A stretch of DNA of 64,000 nucleotides, from NCBI GenBank assembly GCA_963829725.1, contig CAWHJW010000005.1, forward strand, positions 682,001 to 746,000. The letters run 5' to 3'. Source of the stretch: RYN-230 sp963829725 (GTDB lineage: Bacteria; Actinomycetota; Actinomycetes; Streptosporangiales; Streptosporangiaceae). The notes under the pieces were generated by a model. The model did no database searches, was not told the origin of the DNA, and was given only the letters and a program-made list of their open reading frames with translations. The position numbers were made by a program, and so were the translations under genes. Below, piece after piece: positions 8,636-16,496 of this stretch. The first letter of the stretch is position 1. Each line of letters starts with the position of its first letter.

Positions 8636-9715
8636 ATGAGGCCAGCTATCAAACCGGGGCTCCTGATGTCCTGGCGTGACCAGGACACCCTGCAGCTCGG
8701 TATCGACCCGAGACGGGCTGTCGCCCTGACCGGGGTCGGCCGCGCGGCGGCCGTCCTCGGGCTGCTGGATGGCAGCCGGGATCATGCCCAGGTCCTGGCG
8801 GCGGCGCAGCAACGGGGGATCCCGCGGGACACCGCCGACCAGGTGATCGCGCTGCTGGCCGCGGCCGGGGTGGTGGAAGACTTTCCCGCCGCGGCGTTGC
8901 GCGCGCTGCCGGATGGCCCGCGGGCCCGGCTGGCCTGCGAGCTGGCGTCCGCGTCGCTGGCTTACGGCCACGCTGATGGCGGCGCCCGCATCCTCAGCCG
9001 CCGGCAGGCGGCCCGGATCAAGGTCTACGGGACGGGACCGGTCGGCTCGGCGGTGGCGAGCCTGCTCACCGCCTCGGGGATCGGCCAGGTCGTCTCGGCC
9101 GGCCAGCCCAGCCCGCCAGACACCAGCCCGCCAGACACCAGCCCGCCAGGCTTAGGGCCGCCGGACGCCAATCCCCCGGACGCCGGCCGGGCGGGCGGGC
9201 GGTTCTCCGGGGCGGGAGCGCAGGGCCGGAGCACATGGCGGCCCCGTCCGGGGGCCAGGAACCCGGCGGCCATGGCCGGGCAGCACGCAGACCTGGCCAT
9301 CCTGGCCGGCGGTTACCCGGCCGAACTGCCGGGGGAACTGGCGGCCAGCGGGACCGCGCACCTCGCGGCCAGCGCCAGCGAGGCCATTGGCGTGGTCGGC
9401 CCCCTGGTCATCCCGGGACGGTCCGCCTGCCTGCGCTGCCTGGAGCTGGCCCGGCGGGACCGCGACCCGGCGTGGCCACTGATCCTGGCCCAAGTGGCCG
9501 ACCGGATCGCGTCGCCCGCCGCCTGCGGCGCCGCGCTGGCCGCCGCGGTGGCCGCGCAAGCGGCCGGGCAAGCCCTGTCCTTCATCGATCTGGCCCGGCC
9601 CGCGGACGCGGTGATCAACGGCACGCTGGAACTCGTGCTCCCCGGCTGGCAGTGGCGCCGGCGCAGCTGGGCACCCCATCACCGATGCCGCTGTAGCAGG
9701 CGCTCAGGAACCTAG
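8636..9715 (+). CDS. ThiF/E1-like protein (TOMM cyclodehydratase-like fold), no precursor nearby
   Basis: 359 residues resembling the leader-binding plus E1-like part of azole-forming cyclodehydratases (Rv3196-type neighbour of DUF2342). Residues 1-100 form a winged-helix-like region (LLDGSRDHAQVL), and a Rossmann fold begins near 127 (KVYGTGPVGSAVASLLT). SACLRCLELARRD near residue 262 is the CxxC-containing motif of the family. Residues about 160-180 are a Pro-rich linker made by a short repeat (PPDTS twice). No YcaO gene or peptide precursor is seen, so a conserved housekeeping role is more likely than RiPP synthesis. Reaction unknown. Confidence 0.8.
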   Translation: MRPAIKPGLLMSWRDQDTLQLGIDPRRAVALTGVGRAAAVLGLLDGSRDHAQVLAAAQQRGIPRDTADQVIALLAAAGVVEDFPAAALRALPDGPRARLACELASASLAYGHADGGARILSRRQAARIKVYGTGPVGSAVASLLTASGIGQVVSAGQPSPPDTSPPDTSPPGLGPPDANPPDAGRAGGRFSGAGAQGRSTWRPRPGARNPAAMAGQHADLAILAGGYPAELPGELAASGTAHLAASASEAIGVVGPLVIPGRSACLRCLELARRDRDPAWPLILAQVADRIASPAACGAALAAAVAAQAAGQALSFIDLARPADAVINGTLELVLPGWQWRRRSWAPHHRCRCSRRSGT

Positions 9716-9723
9716 CCGAGAAT

Positions 9724-11127
9724 GTGAGAGTGAGCGATCTCCCTCGACACGCCGTAACCCGGACCGCCAAGCTGGCCACTCTCCCTGCGGGGCTGATGGG
9801 CCGGACCGCCCTTGGGCTGGGAAAACGCCTGGGCGGCAGGCCGGCGGAAATAGTCGCCGCCGAGATCCGGCAGCGCACCGCTGAGCAGATATTCCGGGTG
9901 CTCGGTGAGCTCAAGGGCGGGGCCATGAAGCTGGGCCAGGCGCTGTCCATTTTCGAAGCGGCGCTGCCGCCGGAGATCGCCGGGCCGTACCGGGCCACCC
10001 TGACCAAACTGCAGGAATCGGCACCGCCGCTGCCGGCCAGGGCCGTGCACGAAGTGCTGGCCGCCGACCTTGGCCCGTCGTGGCGGGATGAATTCCGCGA
10101 CTTCGATGACTCGCCGAAAGCCGCCGCATCCATCGGGCAGGTGCACCGGGCGGTCTGGCAGGACGGCCGGCAGGTCGCGGTCAAGATCCAGTACCCCGGC
10201 GCAGGCCGGGCCCTGCTCAGCGATTTCACTCAGCTCAGCCGGGTCGCGCGGCTGTTCGGCGTGCTGATGCCCGGCCTGGACGTCAAGCCGCTGCTGGACG
10301 AGTTGCGCGAGCGGGTATCGGAAGAGATCGATTACTGCCTGGAGGCCGCCTCCCAGCGCGCGTTCGCGGCGGCTTATCACGACGACCTGGACATCTACGT
10401 GCCGCCCGTGGTGGCCGCTACCGACCACGTGCTCATCACCGAGTGGATGGATGGCACACCACTGTCCAAGATCATCGAATCCGGCACCCGGGAAGAGCGC
10501 AACCGCGCTGGCATCCTGTTCACCAGGTTCCTTTTCTCCGGGCCCGCGCGGGCCGGACTGCTGCACGCCGACCCGCACCCGGGCAACTTCCGGATGCTGG
10601 CCGACGGGCGGCTGGGAGTGCTCGACTTCGGCGCGGTGGACCGGCTGCCGGACGGGCTGCCGCCGTTCATCGGGAAGATGCTGCGGATCATCCACGAGAA
10701 CGGAAATATCCGGGAAGTCGAGGCTGAACTGCGCGAGGAAGGATTCCTGCGCGACGGCATCGAGGTCAACCTGGACGCGCTCTATTCCTTCCTGGCCCCG
10801 CTCGCGGAACCCTCCCGGGGGGATTCCTTCACGTTCAGCCGGGAATGGCTGCGCGGCGAGGCGGCCCGGATTACGGGTCCGCGCTCTTCGAATCTGGGCC
10901 GGCGGCTGAACCTGCCGCCCTCGTATGTGCTCATCCAGCGGGTCTCCACCGAGGGCATCGGCGTGCTGTGCCAATTGGCGGCAGAGGGGAACTTCCGGGC
11001 GGAATTGGTCCAGTGGATACCTGGCTACCGCGCGGGCGGGACCGTCCCGGGGGACCTGGCCCCGGACGCCGGGGACCGCCCCGGCAGGGACGAGGTCACG
11101 GCCGTGACAAGCCCGGCCGACACCTAG
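9724..11127 (+). CDS. ABC1/AarF/UbiB family atypical kinase
   Basis: 467 residues with the hallmarks of the ABC1 (UbiB/ADCK) family: the KGGAMKLGQALS motif near residue 61, the AAASIGQVHRA loop with the VAVKIQYPG strand (nucleotide-binding lysine), HADPHPGNF near 280 and the DFG metal-binding motif near 303. Members act on membrane lipid or quinone metabolism by poorly known means. The start is GTG at 9724 or the GTG two codons on. It corresponds to Rv3197, beside whiB7, and ends just before a strong terminator hairpin. Confidence 0.92.
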   Translation: MRVSDLPRHAVTRTAKLATLPAGLMGRTALGLGKRLGGRPAEIVAAEIRQRTAEQIFRVLGELKGGAMKLGQALSIFEAALPPEIAGPYRATLTKLQESAPPLPARAVHEVLAADLGPSWRDEFRDFDDSPKAAASIGQVHRAVWQDGRQVAVKIQYPGAGRALLSDFTQLSRVARLFGVLMPGLDVKPLLDELRERVSEEIDYCLEAASQRAFAAAYHDDLDIYVPPVVAATDHVLITEWMDGTPLSKIIESGTREERNRAGILFTRFLFSGPARAGLLHADPHPGNFRMLADGRLGVLDFGAVDRLPDGLPPFIGKMLRIIHENGNIREVEAELREEGFLRDGIEVNLDALYSFLAPLAEPSRGDSFTFSREWLRGEAARITGPRSSNLGRRLNLPPSYVLIQRVSTEGIGVLCQLAAEGNFRAELVQWIPGYRAGGTVPGDLAPDAGDRPGRDEVTAVTSPADT

Positions 11128-11139
11128 CCCTGCTGACGC

Positions 11140-11171
11140 GCGCGGGAGCGGTCGGATGACCGCTCCCGCGC
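11140..11171. terminator. Bidirectional terminator hairpin
   Basis: A perfect 14-bp GC-rich stem (arms 11140-11153 and 11158-11171) with a GGAT loop. It lies 13 bp after the ABC1 stop and 20 bp after the stop of the convergent small ORF, so it can serve both. There is no U-tract, as is usual for actinobacterial terminators. Confidence 0.8.
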
Positions 11172-11190
11172 ACTCCCCCGTGCTGGGTTG

Positions 11191-11379
11191 TCAGTAGACC
11201 TGGCTGGCCTGGCCATGCAGCCGCGTCGCGGTCGCCTGGGCGCGCTCCAGCCTCCTGGCCGCCCGGTCAACCCGCCGTGACGCCTTGCGCAGCGCCCGCG
11301 CCTGCGCTGCCTGCCCGTCACGGCGCGACTGGGCCAGCAGGTCCCGGTGCCGGTCCCTCGGATAGTTACTTGCGTACAT
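11191..11379 (-). CDS. Small basic helical protein downstream of whiB7
   Basis: 62 residues, not assigned to a family. It begins MYASNYPRDRHRDLLAQS and is rich in Arg, Ala and Gln, predicted to be one long basic amphipathic helix. Support for being real: GGAG seven bases before the ATG, a position 42 bp after whiB7 on the same strand, and a terminator directly after its stop. Co-transcription with whiB7 is likely, so induction by translation inhibitors is a reasonable guess. No function can be given. Confidence 0.65.
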   Translation of the reverse strand: MYASNYPRDRHRDLLAQSRRDGQAAQARALRKASRRVDRAARRLERAQATATRLHGQASQVY

Positions 11380-11421
11380 GTGCTACTCCACGGTCCGTCT
11401 TCGTTGACTGACAATCGGCGC

Positions 11422-11844
11422 TCAGGCCGCCACCTCGGCCTTGCGCGGACGGCCACGCGCCCGCTTGCGGGGCACGATCTCGCCACGCAGGAAGAGCTCG
11501 CCGCCCCAGACTCCCCAGGGCTCCTGGCGTTCAATCGCCCCGGACAGGCAGGTCAGCCGCGCCGCGCAGCCGACACAGAGCGCCTTGGCCGTCTCCACGT
11601 CCTCGGGTGACTCCGCGAAGAACAGCTCTGGGTCGTCCGTGCATGGCAGGTGGGCGCTACGCGCCGGGACCCTCCCGGCTGATGGCCTGGCCGACGCCGG
11701 GAAGCGCCCCCGGCCGACCCTGTGTGGCTGGCAGCCGATGGCGGCCGGCACGCCTGCCGCCGATCTCACGGATCCTGCCGGTGCGGACACTGCCTCGACC
11801 TCCGCCTCGCCCGCGACGACGGCGGCGGTTCCGGGCCCGTGCAT
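11422..11844 (-). CDS. whiB7: WhiB7-type iron-sulfur transcriptional regulator
   Basis: 140 residues. WhiB7 (WblC) binds the primary sigma factor and turns on intrinsic antibiotic-resistance genes. Seen: four cluster cysteines at 68, 90, 93 and 99 (C-x21-C-x2-C-x5-C), the GVWGGE turn at 111-116 and the AT-hook RGRPRK at 130-135, which together single out WhiB7 among Wbl proteins. Residues 1-65 are a long Ala/Pro extension compared with the 92-residue mycobacterial protein. The ATG at 11844 has AGAGGGG about 8 bases upstream. The gene lies between the ABC1 kinase and uvrD2 as in mycobacteria. An upstream hairpin, ORF and promoter suggest attenuation plus autoregulation. Confidence 0.93.
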   Translation of the reverse strand: MHGPGTAAVVAGEAEVEAVSAPAGSVRSAAGVPAAIGCQPHRVGRGRFPASARPSAGRVPARSAHLPCTDDPELFFAESPEDVETAKALCVGCAARLTCLSGAIERQEPWGVWGGELFLRGEIVPRKRARGRPRKAEVAA

Positions 11845-11914
11845 CGTCTAACCCCTCTCGTCCTGGTCTTACCGTCTCTCATGGGTCTGACAAAACGGCG
11901 GGCCCGACATGACA

Positions 11915-11947
11915 AAGGCCGCGGACCCGGTGCGGGTCCGCGGCCTT
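11915..11947 (-). terminator. Terminator hairpin in the whiB7 leader (candidate attenuator)
   Basis: A perfect 15-bp stem (11915-11929 with 11933-11947) and 3-nt loop. Read leftward it is followed by a short T run (CCTTTGTC). It lies between the stop of the 102-codon ORF and the whiB7 start, 70 nt before the latter. Two GGATCC sequences (11952-11957 and 11977-11982), self-complementary and on either side of that ORF's stop codon, could form an alternative structure. Confidence 0.75.
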
Positions 11948-11969
11948 GAGGGGATCCAGGCCGGCCTTT

Positions 11970-12278
11970 TTAGACCGGATCCCAGGCTGGTAGCGAACCC
12001 GTTTGGCTGTCGCGCTTGGCGGCAGCGCCGATAGCGTGGGTGTACGTCTCGACGGTGGTGCTCTGCTGGCCGAGGCCCGGCATCGCCGGGGTGACGGCCT
12101 GGAGGTGCTGCTCCGGCAGCAGGACACCGGTGGCGGCGCACGACGGCGCCATGGCACGGAAATCCGCAGCGATCTGGGCGAGTGCGAAGCCAGAGAGGTC
12201 GCCGGCGCCCAGTGGCGCAGCAGAGATTCCGGTCCACGGCCGTGCCGTTACCGGAACGAGAGTCACGTCGTTATTCAC
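11970..12278 (-). CDS. 102-residue ORF in the whiB7 leader
   Basis: Not recognised. It starts with GTG at 12278 behind a very strong ribosome binding site (GGAAGGGGG), and ends 23 bp before the leader terminator. The protein has no membrane segment or cysteine cluster and looks soluble and Ala/Thr-rich, with a region around residues 30-90 that could form helices. Position suggests either an independent small protein or the upstream ORF whose translation state controls read-through into whiB7. The two are not exclusive. Confidence 0.6.
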   Translation of the reverse strand: MNNDVTLVPVTARPWTGISAAPLGAGDLSGFALAQIAADFRAMAPSCAATGVLLPEQHLQAVTPAMPGLGQQSTTVETYTHAIGAAAKRDSQTGSLPAWDPV

Positions 12279-12329
12279 CAGGCACCCCCTTCCTGCGGGC
12301 GTCGTGGGCTATCCCAGGAACATGGATAA

Positions 12330-12368
12330 AGCCTACGGAGCCGGCCGCGGGGGAGGCAACTCTTTTTC
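12330..12368 (-). promoter_or_regulatory. Candidate WhiB7-autoregulated sigma-A promoter
   Basis: On the minus strand TTGCCT (12354-12359) and TAGGCT (12330-12335) are spaced by 18 bp, and an AT-rich box AAAAA lies directly upstream of the -35 (12363-12368). An AT-rich stretch next to the -35 is the known mark of WhiB7-dependent promoters, where the AT-hook docks. Transcription would start about 45 nt before the 102-codon ORF. Confidence 0.6.
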
Positions 12369-12455
12369 TGGCCGGCACCGCGGAGACCCGGCGCAGACCC
12401 AGCGCCCTGGTGAGCCGGCCAGGCACTCCCAGGTCAGGCGAGGGTTGCGCCGAGG

Positions 12456-13271
12456 TCAGGCGAGCGGCCGGATCAGGCCTTCCTGGACGACGGACACCAC
12501 CAGGTCACCGTCCTCGCTGAACACCTGGCCGCGGGCCAGCCCGCGCGCTCCCGAGGCGCTCGGCGATTCCTGGTCGTACAGCAGCCACCGGTCGGCGCGG
12601 AACGGGCGGTGGAACCACATGGCGTGATCCAGGCTGGCCCCGCTGATGCGCCCATCGGTCCAGGTCATGCCGTGCTGCCGGAGCACCGAGTCGAGCAGGG
12701 TCAGGTCGGAGGCGTACGTCATCAGGCAGACATGCAGCAGCGGATCGTGCGGAAGCTCGCCGTCGGCCCGGAGCCAGACCAGGCTGTGCTTGATCGGGGC
12801 GGCACGCCCGCTGTCCGCCTGCTGCGGGCGCGGCGTGACGACACGCAGGTCGATCGGGAACGACTCGAGGTCAGGCTGGGGGATCGAGTCGGGGGGCGGG
12901 ACCTCGGGCATGGCGACGGCATGCTCCAGGCCGGCTTCCTCCCGGTGGAACGAGGCGGACAGCGTGAAGATGGTCTTGCCGTGCTGGATCGCCGCGACCC
13001 GCCGGGTGGTGAACGACCGGCCGTCGCGGACCCGGTCCACGGTGTAGACGATCGGCACGGCCGGATCACCGGGCCGGATGAAGTACGCGTGCAGCGAGTG
13101 CACCGGCCGGTCAGGCGGCACGGTACGGCCGGCCGCGACCAGCGCCTGCCCGGCGACCTGGCCGCCGAACACCCGCTGCCGCCAGTCACTGGGACTGCGC
13201 CCGCGGAAGATGTCCAGCTCGATCTGCTCCAGGTCGAACAGCTCCACCAGGCTGTCCAGGGCCTCACTCAC
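12456..13271 (-). CDS. tesB: Acyl-CoA thioesterase II (TesB)
   Basis: 271 residues forming a double hotdog fold. Seen: N-terminal LVELFDLEQIELDIFRG, GGQVAGQALVAAGRTV, LHAYFIRPGD and, in the second repeat, the ASLDHAMWFHRPFRADRWLLYDQESP region carrying the conserved Asp. TesB hydrolyses medium- and long-chain acyl-CoA to free acid and CoA in the cytosol. Length equals the usual family length. Its stop lies upstream of the whiB7 promoter, and its start 18 bp after the uvrD2 stop, so it may be co-transcribed with uvrD2. Confidence 0.93.
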   Translation of the reverse strand: MSEALDSLVELFDLEQIELDIFRGRSPSDWRQRVFGGQVAGQALVAAGRTVPPDRPVHSLHAYFIRPGDPAVPIVYTVDRVRDGRSFTTRRVAAIQHGKTIFTLSASFHREEAGLEHAVAMPEVPPPDSIPQPDLESFPIDLRVVTPRPQQADSGRAAPIKHSLVWLRADGELPHDPLLHVCLMTYASDLTLLDSVLRQHGMTWTDGRISGASLDHAMWFHRPFRADRWLLYDQESPSASGARGLARGQVFSEDGDLVVSVVQEGLIRPLA

Positions 13272-13289
13272 CGTGCCCCCCTGGGCGGC

Positions 13290-15155
13290 TTACTCACCAC
13301 GTACCCGGACAGCCGGGCGCCGGGCGGCCCGCGGCCGGAGGCCGGCCAGGAACCGGGAGGGTTGCCTGGCCTGCCGCCCGCCGCTGGACCAGGCCACCGG
13401 CCAGGACAGGAGGAGCTGCTCGCGGGCCCGGGTGACCCCCACGTACAGCAGCCTGCGCTCCTCCTCGACCGCGTCCTGAGTCTGCGCGTACACGATGGGC
13501 AGGTTCCCTTCGGTCAGGCCCGGCAGGAAGACGGTATCCCACTCCAGGCCCTTGGCCGCGTGCAGGGAAGTCAGGGTGACGCCGCGCATCGCCGGGGCAT
13601 GCTCGATCCGCCCGCGGCGGGCCAGCTCGGCGGCGAACGCGCCGAGTGTGGCCCCGGGGTGGGCGGCGGCGTAGTCGGCCGCGAGCTGGGCCATTGCCTC
13701 CAGCGATTCCCAGCGGTCCCGGGCCGAGCCCCGCCCGGCCGGGGTGTCCCTGGTCAGGCCCAGGCCGGCCAGGATGTGCCGGACGTCGGCCACCAGCCCG
13801 GTCGCGGGCGGCGCGTCCGGGGACGGGTCCCGTCCGGCATCCGCGCCCTCCCCCGCCCCAGCTTCTGACTTCGCCGCCCCCCGGAGCAGGCCGGTCGCCT
13901 GGCGCACCTCCGGGCGGTCGAAGAACCGCTCCGCGCCCCGGACCTGGCACGGGATGCCGAGATCGGCGAAGGCCCGCTCCAGGGGCAGCGTCTGGGCGTT
14001 GGTACGGACCAGCACCGCGATCTGGCGCAGGTCCGCCCCGGCGTCCCCCAGCAGATGGATCCGGGCCGCGATGCCCGACGCCTCCCGCTGCTCGTCGGGG
14101 TACTGGTTGAACTCCGCGGCCGGGCCCGGGGCCCGCTGGGCGACCAGCGCGGGCGCGGCCGCGGTGCGCTGCGGCCGGGCGGCGGCGGGCCGCAGCTGCG
14201 CGGCCAGCGGCTGCGGCCCGGCGGCGCCGGTGAGCTGATTGGCCAGCGCGATCACCTGGGGTGAGGAACGGTAGTTACGCACCAGCCGGACCACCGTGGC
14301 ATCCGGGAATTCCGTGGCGAATCCGGTCAGGTAGGCGGCCGTCGCGCCGGCGAAAGAGTAGATGGTCTGCCGCGGATCACCCACCACGCACACGTCGTCG
14401 CGGTCGTCCGCCCAGCTGTCCAGCAGCAGCTTCTGCAGCGGGTTGACGTCCTGGTACTCGTCCACGACGAAGTAGCGGTAACGGTCCCGGATGGCCGCGG
14501 CCGCCACCTGGTGCTCCGCGAGAATGGCGGCGGTCAGTTCGAGCACGGACTCGAAATCCACCAAATGCCGCTCCGCGCGCAGTTCCTCGTACCGGGCAAA
14601 CAGGCGTCCCACGGCGTCGGCGGCCAGCGGCGGGACCCGGCCGGCCTTGACGCAGATGCGCGGGTACTCCTCGGGGCGCACCTGGGTCACCTTGGCCCAC
14701 TCGATCTCAGACGCCAGGTCACGCAACTCCGCCGCGCTGGCGCTGATCCGCGCCTGGCGCGCCGCCTCGGCGAGCAGGCGCACCTTGGAGTCCAGGACAG
14801 CGGGGGGGCGCCCGCCCACCGTCTGCGGCCAGAAGTGGGTGAGCTGGCGCAGCGCGGCCGAGTGGAAAGTGCGGGCCTGCACCCGGTCCAGCGCGCCGCC
14901 CGGGCCGCCCAGCTGGTGCAGCCGGGCGCGCAGCTCACCGGCGGCGCGGGTGGTAAAGGTGACCGCGAGCACGTGGCCCGGGTCCACCACCCCGGTCAGC
15001 ACGGCGTAGGCGATCCGGTGCGCGATGGCCCTGGTCTTGCCGGTCCCCGCACCGGCCAGCACGCAGACCGGGCCGCGGGTGGCCAGCGCGACCTGCTGCT
15101 GCTCCGGGTCGAGGGCGGCGAGCACCGACTCCGCGGGCTCGGGGACAGCGCGCAC
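13290..15155 (-). CDS. uvrD2: Superfamily I DNA helicase, UvrD2-like
   Basis: 621 residues. The ATP-dependent 3'-5' helicase motifs are clear: GAGTGKT near residue 35, DEYQDVNP (motif II), QTIYSFAGA (motif III), LVRNYRSS (motif IV), TSLHAAKGLEWDTVFLPGL (motif V) and EEERRLLYVGVTRA (motif VI). Gene order beside mrx1 marks it as UvrD2. The usual C-terminal HRDC domain and Cys tetrad of mycobacterial UvrD2 are missing; the protein ends about 40 residues after motif VI with a basic tail. The GTG start at 15155 is preferred over an ATG 33 nt earlier because AGGAGG sits 6 nt before it. Confidence 0.9.
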   Translation of the reverse strand: MRAVPEPAESVLAALDPEQQQVALATRGPVCVLAGAGTGKTRAIAHRIAYAVLTGVVDPGHVLAVTFTTRAAGELRARLHQLGGPGGALDRVQARTFHSAALRQLTHFWPQTVGGRPPAVLDSKVRLLAEAARQARISASAAELRDLASEIEWAKVTQVRPEEYPRICVKAGRVPPLAADAVGRLFARYEELRAERHLVDFESVLELTAAILAEHQVAAAAIRDRYRYFVVDEYQDVNPLQKLLLDSWADDRDDVCVVGDPRQTIYSFAGATAAYLTGFATEFPDATVVRLVRNYRSSPQVIALANQLTGAAGPQPLAAQLRPAAARPQRTAAAPALVAQRAPGPAAEFNQYPDEQREASGIAARIHLLGDAGADLRQIAVLVRTNAQTLPLERAFADLGIPCQVRGAERFFDRPEVRQATGLLRGAAKSEAGAGEGADAGRDPSPDAPPATGLVADVRHILAGLGLTRDTPAGRGSARDRWESLEAMAQLAADYAAAHPGATLGAFAAELARRGRIEHAPAMRGVTLTSLHAAKGLEWDTVFLPGLTEGNLPIVYAQTQDAVEEERRLLYVGVTRAREQLLLSWPVAWSSGGRQARQPSRFLAGLRPRAARRPAVRVRGE

Positions 15156-15380
15156 GGCATACCTCCTCCGGCCGTTATCTTTCCGCATGCCACCGACGCC
15201 GGCCCCCGGAACCGACGCCGGCCCCGGAACCGGCCCCGGACCGCCCGCGGACCCGGCCCGCGCACCTGCGGATCAGCGGTCCAGGGGCGGCCGGACATTT
15301 GGTGCCCGCCACCGGGAAGCCGGCGCGCCGTCGGCGTGTTGAGCCATCGGAACTATGCTGTGACGATGGGAGGCGGGTTC

Positions 15381-15635
15381 GTGGCGGATCCGGTAACCAT
15401 GTACACCACCCAATGGTGTGCATTCTGCCGACGGCTCAAGAGCCAGCTGGCACGCGACGGGATCGAGGTTGCCGAGGTCAACATCGAGCGCGACCAGGCC
15501 GCCGCGAACTTCGTGATCAGTGTGAATGGGGGGAACATGACGGTACCAACCGTTGTATTCTCTGATGGGACGGCGATGACGAATCCATCGGCGGCCCAGG
15601 TCAAGGAAAGGCTGCGCGGGCTAGCCGCGAACTAA
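15381..15635 (+). CDS. mrx1: Mycoredoxin (glutaredoxin-like, mycothiol-dependent)
   Basis: 84 residues. Mycoredoxin reduces mycothiol-protein mixed disulfides with electrons from mycothiol. Seen: the active-site WCAFC (Cys13 and Cys16), the cis-proline loop TVPTVVF and the C-terminal helix of the thioredoxin fold, with the SVNGGN stretch shared by Mrx1. GTG at 15381 is preferred to the in-frame ATG at 15366 because GGGAGG lies 7 nt before the GTG and the length then equals the 84 residues of the mycobacterial protein. Divergent from uvrD2; its stop overlaps the next start as TAATG. Confidence 0.9.
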   Translation: MADPVTMYTTQWCAFCRRLKSQLARDGIEVAEVNIERDQAAANFVISVNGGNMTVPTVVFSDGTAMTNPSAAQVKERLRGLAAN

Positions 15636-16438
15636 TGAGCGGACGGCACGACCGTACTGAACCTGGTGCGCATTCGCGTTCCGGGACCGTCGGCGTGCCC
15701 GCAAACGACAGCCTGGACTCTGCGGATCGTGCCCCGGATCGGGCCTGGTCAGGCCCGGCGAACGACGGGCACACCGCCCCGTTGGAGGCGGTGGCCCGCC
15801 GCACCCCCAATGGCTGGCGAGTCGGTGACGAGGAAGTCCCGGATCTGACCAGCGCCATGGTGCTGGCCGACCTGCTGGCCGAGGAACTCGCCGCCGAGGA
15901 CGCCGCCGAGGCGGACGGTGCCGGAAAGCCTGCGTCGCTCAGCTCGCAGGCCAATCCCCGGGATGCGGCCATGCGCAACGCGGGGTCGATCGACGGCCCG
16001 CACGGCACGGCCGCCCACCCGGCGGCCGCCCCGGCCGCCGGCGCCTACAGCAACCGGGCCAGCGCGGATGGCCGCACGGCGGGTGCCCGGCGGGGCGCGC
16101 ACCGGGCCGGCCCGCGGCCCCGGTCCGGCGAGCCCGCGAGCGCCGAACTCGCCGAGGCCGAGCAGCTCAAGGAGACCGTCGCCCAGCTCGAGCGCGCCCT
16201 GACCGTCCGGGTCCGGGTGGAACAGGCCATCGGCGTGCTGGCCGAACGGCACAAGATCCGGCCCCGGCAGGCGTTCGAGCTGCTCAGGTCGGCGTCACGG
16301 TCCCGGGGGCAGCGCATCATGGAGACCGCCAGCCAGGTCATCGCCAGCGCGACCAACCCGCTGCTGCGGCTGCCCGAGGAGCTGGCCAAGCCGCCGATGC
16401 CCCGCCGGATGCCGCGCCGCAGGGGCACCGAGGCCTGA
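15635..16438 (+). CDS. ANTAR-domain RNA-binding regulator with disordered N-terminus
   Basis: 267 residues. The last 90 carry a coiled-coil segment (about 165-185) leading into an ANTAR three-helix domain (RVEQAIGVLAERHKIRPRQAF, then LLRSASRSRGQRIMETASQVI). ANTAR domains bind paired RNA hairpins and prevent transcription termination. The first 160 residues are Ala/Gly/Arg-rich and probably unstructured, without a receiver or GAF domain, so the signal input is unknown. One-base overlap with mrx1 implies translational coupling. The cyanophycin genes follow after a 59-bp gap, so it could act on them, but this is inference. Confidence 0.82.
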   Translation: MSGRHDRTEPGAHSRSGTVGVPANDSLDSADRAPDRAWSGPANDGHTAPLEAVARRTPNGWRVGDEEVPDLTSAMVLADLLAEELAAEDAAEADGAGKPASLSSQANPRDAAMRNAGSIDGPHGTAAHPAAAPAAGAYSNRASADGRTAGARRGAHRAGPRPRSGEPASAELAEAEQLKETVAQLERALTVRVRVEQAIGVLAERHKIRPRQAFELLRSASRSRGQRIMETASQVIASATNPLLRLPEELAKPPMPRRMPRRRGTEA

Positions 16439-16449
16439 CCCGCACTAAA

Positions 16450-16468
16450 TGTGAACGTATGGTTCACA
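16450..16468. promoter_or_regulatory. Palindromic operator candidate before the cyanophycin genes
   Basis: Perfect inverted repeat TGTGAAC-GTATG-GTTCACA (7-bp arms, 5-bp spacer) 28 bp before the cyanophycinase start. The spacing differs from the actinobacterial SOS box (CGAAC with 4). It is well placed to control the cphB-cphA pair. The regulator cannot be named. Confidence 0.6.
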
Positions 16469-16496
16469 AGATACTACGCAGGGTAACAAGGCAACC

